The position numbers were made by a program, and so were the translations under genes. A model generated the notes under the pieces. That model saw only the letters and a list, made by a program, of their open reading frames with translations, made no database searches and had not been told where the DNA came from. Source: Rossellomorea arthrocnemi (GTDB lineage Bacteria > Bacillota > Bacilli > Bacillales > Bacillaceae_B). From it: 64,000 nucleotides of DNA. Positions 58,746 to 64,000 of this stretch are shown in pieces (the stretch's first letter is position 1; each line of letters begins with the position of its first letter). The stretch spans positions 124,001 through 188,000 of the forward strand of contig NZ_CAJGBF010000001.1 in NCBI RefSeq assembly GCF_904424705.1, written 5' to 3'.

Positions 58746-60113
58746 ATGATTGATATCATAATGAAGGATATATTAGGTACACCTGCAATCCTTGTTGGGT
58801 TATTCGCCTTAATCGGGCTCCTTATTCAACGTAAGAATTCAGGGGATGTCGTGTCCGGGACTCTTAAAACGGTCATGGGCTTCGTCATCCTCGGTGCGGG
58901 TGCGAATGTACTCGTCCAGTCCCTTGGGCAATTCAGCAGCATGTTCAATCATGCGTTCGAAGTCGACGGGGTGATTCCGAACAACGAAGCGATTGTTGCC
59001 CTGGCACAGGAAAGCTTTGGAACGGAGACCGCGATGATCATGCTGTTCGGTATGGTGGTCAACATTCTCATTGCACGATTCAGTCCTTTTAAATACATCT
59101 TTTTAACTGGTCACCATACGATGTTCATGGCCTGTATGATTGCGGTCATCTTAACGACCAGCGGATTTACCGGAGTACCGCTGATCGTTCTCGGTTCGAT
59201 CATCCTTGGTGCGTTGATGGTCCTGTCCCCTGCCATGCTTCAGCCTTTCACACGTAAAGTCACCGGCTCAGACGACTTTGCCGTCGGTCACTTCGGATCG
59301 ATCGGGTATTTGGTTTCAGCGATGGTCGGAAAAGCCGTTGGGAAAGGAAGTAAATCGACAGAAGAAATCAAAGTGCCAAAATCACTCGGTTTCCTTCGCG
59401 ATACATCCGTTTCCGTTTCTCTGACGATGGTCATCCTGTTCTTCGTCGTAGCAGGCGCAGCAGGTCCCGCTTTCGTCGAAGGAGAATTGAGCGGCGGACA
59501 AAACTTCCTTGTGTTTGCCTTTATGCAGGGGATCACATTTGCCGTTGGTGTGTATATCATTTTAGCAGGGGTGCGTATGCTTCTTGGTGAAATCGTTCCG
59601 GCATTCAAAGGGATTGCGGACAAAATCGTCCCGAATGCTAAACCGGCACTTGATTGCCCGGCGATCTTCCCTTTCGCAGGAAACGCCGTCATCATCGGTT
59701 TCTTATTCAGCTTTATTGCCGGTCTTGTCAGCATGCTTTTCTTGCCTTTACTAGGATTGAAAGTAATCGTTCCCGGACTCGTCCCTCACTTCTTCACAGG
59801 GGCAGCTGCCGGAGTGTTCGGCAATGCAACCGGGGGACGTCGCGGTGCCGTCATTGGCTCCATGGCGAACGGGATCATGATCAGCTTCCTGCCTGCCCTC
59901 TTGCTGCCGGTATTGAGCTCACTTGGATTCCAGGGAACCACATTTGGAGATGCGGATTTCGGTTTAGTCGGCATCGTGCTTGGAAACCTTGTCAAACTGA
60001 TCGAATCCAATATGATGGTATTTGTTTCAATCATTGTAATTCTAGCCGTCCTGTTCTTTATCAGCTTTAAGTCTAAAGGGACTGGGGAGAAGGAAGAGAC
60101 GGAAGTAGCGTAA
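58746..60113 (+). CDS. ulaA: PTS ascorbate-type EIIC permease (UlaA family)
   Basis: 455 aa with 11-12 helices. Marks: MGFVILGAGANVLVQSLGQF, FLTGHHTMFMA, GHFGSIGYLVSAMVGK and FTGAAAGVFGNATGGRRGAVIGS. Imports L-ascorbate or a related acid with EIIB and an EIIA. No ulaD/E/F/G metabolic genes follow, so the breakdown route is elsewhere or the substrate differs. Confidence 0.92.
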   Translation: MIDIIMKDILGTPAILVGLFALIGLLIQRKNSGDVVSGTLKTVMGFVILGAGANVLVQSLGQFSSMFNHAFEVDGVIPNNEAIVALAQESFGTETAMIMLFGMVVNILIARFSPFKYIFLTGHHTMFMACMIAVILTTSGFTGVPLIVLGSIILGALMVLSPAMLQPFTRKVTGSDDFAVGHFGSIGYLVSAMVGKAVGKGSKSTEEIKVPKSLGFLRDTSVSVSLTMVILFFVVAGAAGPAFVEGELSGGQNFLVFAFMQGITFAVGVYIILAGVRMLLGEIVPAFKGIADKIVPNAKPALDCPAIFPFAGNAVIIGFLFSFIAGLVSMLFLPLLGLKVIVPGLVPHFFTGAAAGVFGNATGGRRGAVIGSMANGIMISFLPALLLPVLSSLGFQGTTFGDADFGLVGIVLGNLVKLIESNMMVFVSIIVILAVLFFISFKSKGTGEKEETEVA

Positions 60114-60122
60114 GATAGAATC

Positions 60123-60155
60123 AGCCATCCGCCATTGTTGCGGGTGGCTGTTTTT
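60123..60155 (+). terminator. Terminator of the PTS operon
   Basis: AGCCATCCGC / GCGGGTGGCT stem, then GTTTTTG. Confidence 0.87.
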
Positions 60156-60159
60156 GTGT

Positions 60160-61065
60160 TTAATCCTTCATTATTTCCTCTATGACATCAGCAAGGACGT
60201 TTATTGTCCGATACTCTTCTTCAAGAGTATTTTCCAATCCACCTATATTTAATAATACTGATTGATCCAGCAAATCCTGATTGTAGGTATTCTGTTCTTC
60301 AGTGTTTTCTTTTGATTTCACTACGACTCCTCTGGATACCCCCGGTACTTTCTCTTCCATTTGTTCACTTATAAGCTTCGCAAATTTCAGATTCTCCTCA
60401 AAGTTGCTGCTGGATCTTGATACAATGAATATTGTTCTTGCATACTCATTATTTTCTACTTTAAGAGTCGTTTCAGCCTTTTTCCTTGAATCCCGATGGA
60501 TATCCAATGCTATTTCTATAGTTTGATGGTCTTTAAGTACTTCTTTGAATTGTTCTCTCGACACTTTATACGAATCCTTAAATGACCAATTGCGTTTGTC
60601 CACTATTTCCCCGACATCTTTTTGTTCATGTATGACGTCTATACCTTTTTTGTTTAATTGTTGCTGAAGCCGTTTTCCCACTAATGTAATATTCGTTGAA
60701 TCATCGAACGCTTCAGAAGCTTTAGTTGTGGATAATTCGGGGATAAATGACTCTTTGTTATGTGAGTGATATACGTATACAGCAGGTTGTTCCTGCTCTC
60801 CGATAAAAAAGGCGTCATCATGTAAGAGCGATGCTACATTTCGATTGATGGTGGAGGTTCCGTCGAAAAATAGAACCCAGGAAGCGACGATGACACTAAG
60901 GGTAATGACAATTGACGTAAGAGCTCTATTTTTATACTGCCTTCTTTTGCTCTTTCTTCTTGCAGACTCTTCTAATACATGCTGAGTGGTGGAAACAAAA
61001 TCCTTTCTTGGCTCTAATGGATACGTCTCTTTCATTAGCTGAATGATTTCCTTTTCACCTTGCAT
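60160..61065 (-). CDS. Anti-sigma factor candidate with outer SpoIIP domain
   Basis: 301 aa. Residues 1-45 are cytosolic and helical, one transmembrane helix follows (LTSIVITLSVIVASWVLFF, about 49-67), and the outer part (about 90-300) is a SpoIIP domain: VYVYHSHNKESFIPEL, NITLVGKRL, DIHRDSRKKAETTLKV, VPGVSRGVVVKS and YNQDL. In SpoIIP the last strand usually reads IEVGG with an acidic residue; here it is LLNIGG, so peptidoglycan cleavage may be lost. It overlaps the ECF sigma gene by 11 bases, the usual layout for sigma/anti-sigma pairs. Alternative: a membrane-bound enzyme controlled by that sigma. Confidence 0.82.
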   Translation of the reverse strand: MQGEKEIIQLMKETYPLEPRKDFVSTTQHVLEESARRKSKRRQYKNRALTSIVITLSVIVASWVLFFDGTSTINRNVASLLHDDAFFIGEQEQPAVYVYHSHNKESFIPELSTTKASEAFDDSTNITLVGKRLQQQLNKKGIDVIHEQKDVGEIVDKRNWSFKDSYKVSREQFKEVLKDHQTIEIALDIHRDSRKKAETTLKVENNEYARTIFIVSRSSSNFEENLKFAKLISEQMEEKVPGVSRGVVVKSKENTEEQNTYNQDLLDQSVLLNIGGLENTLEEEYRTINVLADVIEEIMKD

Positions 61066-61594
61066 GTCTTAATACCTCCTCCGTCTCTACGTTCAGCTTC
61101 TTTTTCAGCTCTTTTAAAGCCCTGTGGTAACTTACCTTCACCTTAGATTGACTGCACTGAAGGATTTCAGAAGTTTCCTTTACTGAGAACTCATTGATCC
61201 CCCTGAGGATGACGATGGATCGGTAATCGGGTTTCAGGCTTGCAATGGCATCATGTACTGATTTCTTCATTTCTCTTTCTTCCATCTGGTCGATTGGTTG
61301 TTGAGTAGTAGAAATCATCCTTTTGAAGAAGCCTTCTTTGAAGATGGTCACAAATTTCCTCTTACGATAATGATCAATGGCGACGTGTTTGGCAATGGAG
61401 AGAATCCACGTTTTAATGGATGATTGATGATTATAGCGGGATAAATGGTTGAGTACGCGGATAAAGACTTCTTGTGTTAAATCCTCTGCGTCGTTCCGAT
61501 TTCCTGAGAAACAGACCAGGAATTTGTATACGTCCATATAGTGCTCCTGATAGAGCCTCGATATGGTGACCTCAAGTTCTTCTTCATCAACCAA
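61055..61594 (-). CDS. ECF RNA polymerase sigma factor
   Basis: 179 aa. Region 2: LYQEHYMDVYKFLVCFSGNRNDAEDLTQEVFIRVLNHLSRYNHQSSIKTWILSIAKHVAIDHYRKRK; region 4: LKPDYRSIVILRGINEFSVKETSEILQCSQSKVKVSYHRALKELKK. TTG start with AGGAGGG. Likely autoregulated by the ECF-type promoter at 61626-61652 and inhibited by the following SpoIIP-domain membrane protein. Confidence 0.92.
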   Translation of the reverse strand: MVDEEELEVTISRLYQEHYMDVYKFLVCFSGNRNDAEDLTQEVFIRVLNHLSRYNHQSSIKTWILSIAKHVAIDHYRKRKFVTIFKEGFFKRMISTTQQPIDQMEEREMKKSVHDAIASLKPDYRSIVILRGINEFSVKETSEILQCSQSKVKVSYHRALKELKKKLNVETEEVLRHAR

Positions 61595-61625
61595 TCTTCT
61601 CCCTCCTTTTTGTGTTCAATGATTA

Positions 61626-61652
61626 ATCGAATGAGTGCATGAAAAGGTTACA
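61626..61652 (-). promoter_or_regulatory. ECF-type promoter of the sigma/anti-sigma operon
   Basis: Minus strand TGTAAC (61647-61652), 17-bp spacer, CGAT (61626-61629), like the SigX consensus TGTAAC/CGAC and the GTAACC type of self-controlled ECF promoters. About 32 bp before the start codon. Confidence 0.7.
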
Positions 61653-61686
61653 ACTTTTTCTGTTTTTCTTTTTTCTATAAAATAAA

Positions 61687-62004
61687 GAGGGTGGGACAAA
61701 AGGGTTTCAGATAAAGAAAAATCCGAACGATTGATTTAATAAAAATCTAACTCGTTCGGATTTTATTTTTTTGGTGCTAACGCTTAATCCATGTATTAAG
61801 CAGGTTCTAGCTGTTGATTGGAGTGCAAGACGAAGACTCCTGCGGGAAAAGCGGAATAGGTGAGACCCCGCAGGAGCGTCAGCGACGAGGAGACTCGCCT
61901 TCCGCCCGAGGAAAGCGAAGTCTTGCACGGAATCGGGCAGCGGTGTAACACGTGATCTTATTGTTCGTCTTTAGAATGTATAGATTTAGTTTTGTCCCAG
62001 CCTC
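61687..62004. repeat. MITE-like intergenic element, complete copy
   Basis: 318 bp with 15-bp terminal inverted repeats GAGGGTGGGACAAAA (61687) and TTTTGTCCCAGCCTC (61990-62004; one or two mismatches). Inner inverted parts: AAATCCGAACGA/TCGTTCGGATTT, GCAAGACGAAGACT/AGTCTTGC, and CTGCGGG/CCCGCAG. No transposase or reading frame with ribosome site. A shortened copy is at 4575-4812. Confidence 0.75.
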
Positions 62005-62022
62005 TACTATAAATATATCCCA

Positions 62023-62274
62023 TTAAGGACTATTCCAAAAAAAAGTCGTCACAATAAAGGGGATGAGTAGTACAACCACTAAAATGACGCCATTTCCAAA
62101 CAGACCAATCTTCCTGTAGATCGATTTTTCCCCAAACAAGGCTGTAATAAAACCAATGACTGAGATGATGACCGCGGGCAGTAAGAAAGTGTCGTAGCCT
62201 AAAAAAGACAAAATGTATATTATTAAACTGATTAAAAAGAAAAGAAATGAACCAATAGTTAAGTACTTTTTCAA
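62023..62274 (-). CDS. Small membrane protein (83 aa)
   Basis: Three helices (about 4-24, 28-44, 58-78). TTG start, seven bases after GGGAGGG. Not recognised. Confidence 0.6.
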   Translation of the reverse strand: MKKYLTIGSFLFFLISLIIYILSFLGYDTFLLPAVIISVIGFITALFGEKSIYRKIGLFGNGVILVVVLLIPFIVTTFFWNSP

Positions 62275-62388
62275 CTAAATCCCTCCCCTTCTCAAATCTA
62301 CTTATGTTGGAGTAATAAAATTCATTCTTCACTCAGCGATATCATCCCCCACCTGATTCTCTACACAACTTGTTCAACACCTCCGTCC

Positions 62389-62556
62389 TTATTTCGATTT
62401 CACCTGATTCTTCCCTATAAAATAACTACTGACCCCGAGCATCATTCCGCCACCGACACCTAATACAGTGCCTATGCTCCCGATAAAAGCAGATAAATAG
62501 ATTCCCAGCATAAAAATCACTAAACCGACTATAAATAAAACCAAACCTATTTTCAT
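62389..62556 (-). CDS. 55-residue membrane protein
   Basis: Reads MKIGLVLFIVGLVIFML then GTVLGVGGGMMLG and a basic tail (NQVKSK): two helices with a glycine-rich turn. GGAGAG is six bases before the ATG. Not recognised; 80 bp after the HD gene start region on the same strand. Confidence 0.55.
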   Translation of the reverse strand: MKIGLVLFIVGLVIFMLGIYLSAFIGSIGTVLGVGGGMMLGVSSYFIGKNQVKSK

Positions 62557-62652
62557 CTATTTCTCTCCTTGGATTTTTCATTCATAAAAATGAAATCTCC
62601 TTTGATCAACTTGCGTACTATTTTATTCAAACTCCATAAAAATGGGTCTTTT

Positions 62653-63288
62653 CTATGTAACAATGGGAGATGGACGATGATCTCTCAGTTTCTTCGTATC
62701 AACCCCAGCCTCGTTCAGCTTTTTCTCTGCTTCCTCTTCAATAATATCCTTAAAAATCTGCAGTGTTTCATCAAATCCAACATGCTTATCCATCATAAAG
62801 CTCATCTTGTGTTCGACCTCAAGCCATGTGGATACATCTGCTTCGTTATGCCGAATTTGTGCTTCCAATTTATCTAAGGCATTGGCGACTTTCGCTTCGT
62901 ATGTCTGTTTCCCTTCAAACTCCAACCATAGATTGTACAGTTCGTTTCCTAATGCATGCCCTAGCATACCCCTGATTTTCTCGATGGATTTTCTCTCATT
63001 GACTGACTTTTGTTCCCTTGCTGACTCGTCGTTCATCGTATCGAATGCCGGGATGTCCCCTGCTTCTGCCTCAACGAGATCATGGATGATGATCATCTTC
63101 AATAATTTTGCGGAGTCCACTTCCTCAGTTAAATAGTGTTCCACCAACATGGCCATCAAGGAGACTCTCCATGTATGCTCTGCGACACTTTCCTGCCTCC
63201 CGTTCGATAGCCAGCTGTGCCTCATTTCTGATTTCAGCTTTTCTCCAAGCTTAATCACTTCCAGAATGTTTAATAGATTTGTTTTCAT
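62653..63288 (-). CDS. HD-domain hydrolase (5'-deoxynucleotidase YfbR-like)
   Basis: 211 aa. Metal motifs: AEHTWRVSLMAM (first His), IIHDLVEAEAGDI (HD) and NALDKLEAQIRHNE (final Asp), as in YfbR/HDDC2 deoxyribonucleoside monophosphatases. Probably cleaves dNMPs or related phosphates. GGAGG before the ATG. Confidence 0.85.
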   Translation of the reverse strand: MKTNLLNILEVIKLGEKLKSEMRHSWLSNGRQESVAEHTWRVSLMAMLVEHYLTEEVDSAKLLKMIIIHDLVEAEAGDIPAFDTMNDESAREQKSVNERKSIEKIRGMLGHALGNELYNLWLEFEGKQTYEAKVANALDKLEAQIRHNEADVSTWLEVEHKMSFMMDKHVGFDETLQIFKDIIEEEAEKKLNEAGVDTKKLRDHRPSPIVT

Positions 63289-63357
63289 GTGAATTCCTCC
63301 GTTTTTAGCAGTCAGCGTTTAAACGAAACCTCTGACTGCCTTTTTCCATACAAGGAA

Positions 63358-63837
63358 TCAAGCACTCATTCCCTGCCTTTTCACCACTCTCCCAAACACG
63401 AACCGTACGATCGGCCCCATGATGACGAGCTGAAGAGGAAGTGCGAAAATGATATTTTTAGAAACGATCGATACATAGCTTTCCAGGATGGTTTTCTCTC
63501 CAAAACCGTGAAAGAAGTAGGTCGTCCCCAATCCAAATAGAGACATCAGGCTGACCATCCCCACCACCATAAACAGGGAAGTGAAGAAGATGACATACAA
63601 ACTCTTGGATTTATCGAACGGTAAAGAAAACACTATTTTATGCGCCAACGGACCTACGATGAATACCTCGAGAAGGAGCGCAGCCATAAACCCCAAGAGA
63701 AGTTGAAGAAGGATCCCTTTCAGTGTCACGGTACCAATCAATCCATTGATCAACAGATTATAAAAGGTCATCATCACCACCATTCCCATGCACATCATCA
63801 TTCCAAAATAAAGATTTTCTTTCTTTGTAGCCGGCAT
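63358..63837 (-). CDS. DUF2798 membrane protein
   Basis: 159 aa with four helices in two repeats (MMTFYNLLINGL and FAALLLEVFIVGPLAHKI-like; FFTSLFMVVGMVSLMSLFGL and LPLQLVIMGPIVRFVF), the DUF2798 pattern. Role unknown. Start ATG 63837 after AAGGGA; upstream ATG pair lies on the site. Confidence 0.75.
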   Translation of the reverse strand: MPATKKENLYFGMMMCMGMVVMMTFYNLLINGLIGTVTLKGILLQLLLGFMAALLLEVFIVGPLAHKIVFSLPFDKSKSLYVIFFTSLFMVVGMVSLMSLFGLGTTYFFHGFGEKTILESYVSIVSKNIIFALPLQLVIMGPIVRFVFGRVVKRQGMSA

Positions 63838-64000
63838 TTTCATCATCCCTTCTTTTATACACTTTGCTAGTATAGCGATTCAGGGATGGGCTACATAAGT
63901 GAACATTTTGTGAACAATTGAATGGGGATAGATAAGGATTGCGAAATATGAGGCATTTCTAAAATGAATTCTAAGGTTGAATCGGCAGGTGAACCATCAC
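63838..64000. other. Window-end intergenic region
   Basis: AT-rich leader with a possible plus-strand start at ATG 63964 (GAGG ten bases upstream, reading MNSKVESAGEPS into the window edge). Too short to call a gene. Confidence 0.25.

Overview
The window is a stretch of Bacillaceae chromosome (low-to-middle G+C, strong AGGAGG ribosome binding sites, frequent GTG/TTG starts). Gene content points to an endospore-forming Bacillus-type host, perhaps near Rossellomorea/Bacillus sensu lato (genus is a guess): Spo0M, a KinB-like sporulation kinase, a yoaS-yozG-yoaT operon, AsnO-type asparagine synthetase, the second (HisS2-type) histidyl-tRNA synthetase, Spx, PdaC and a thioredoxin-type ArsC. No phage, integrase, transposase, rRNA or tRNA gene was seen. 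Most of the window is accessory chromosome: small operons of transporters, acetyltransferases, lipoproteins and small membrane proteins, the majority on the minus strand.

Layout. 0-7.3 kb: RsbR-like gene start, asnO, an S9 peptidase whose 5' end lacks a normal start codon, a yibE/yibF pair and an IDEAL protein. 7.6-21.8 kb: an ABC exporter pair, a C45 acyltransferase, spo0M, a second IDEAL protein, an Rrf2 repressor and a Spx paralogue sharing one operator, yoaS-yozG-yoaT, a MarR/MFS pair, glpQ and hisS. 22-30 kb: acetyltransferase, two deaminase+kinase pairs, MBL hydrolase, P1 peptidase and a KinB-like kinase. 30-40 kb: many small membrane or lipoprotein genes, a TetR/DHA2 efflux pair and rodA. 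40-45.7 kb: pdaC-like deacetylase, GNATs, ydeI/ydhG and a neutral-ceramidase-family protein. 45.8-50.5 kb: an arsenic island. 50.6-56 kb: DinB, Nudix, phosphatase, lipoproteins, kinase, histidine-kinase remnant and a SunI-like protein. 56-60 kb: an ascorbate-type PTS with its PRD regulator. 60-64 kb: an ECF sigma factor with a SpoIIP-domain anti-sigma candidate, a repeat element, an HD hydrolase and small membrane proteins.

Points of most interest. (1) hisS is preceded by an 18-codon leader peptide holding four His codons (three consecutive), followed by two hairpins, the second an intrinsic terminator: a classical ribosome-mediated attenuator where a T-box would be expected. (2) The arsenic island has two tiny unlisted Cys-rich proteins and seven ATCAA-N6-TTGAT operator copies. 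(3) The ECF sigma factor is paired with a membrane protein whose outer part is a SpoIIP domain that has Asn where an acidic residue is expected. (4) Several intergenic regions hold a noncoding array with a 20-bp period and a common end unit; two copies have identical spacing. (5) Six intergenic promoters share TTGAGT-N17-AATAAT set in TTTGAAATAATTGG, five of them 28-56 bp before a start codon. (6) An Rrf2 repressor and a Spx paralogue share a 23-bp operator placed identically over both promoters.
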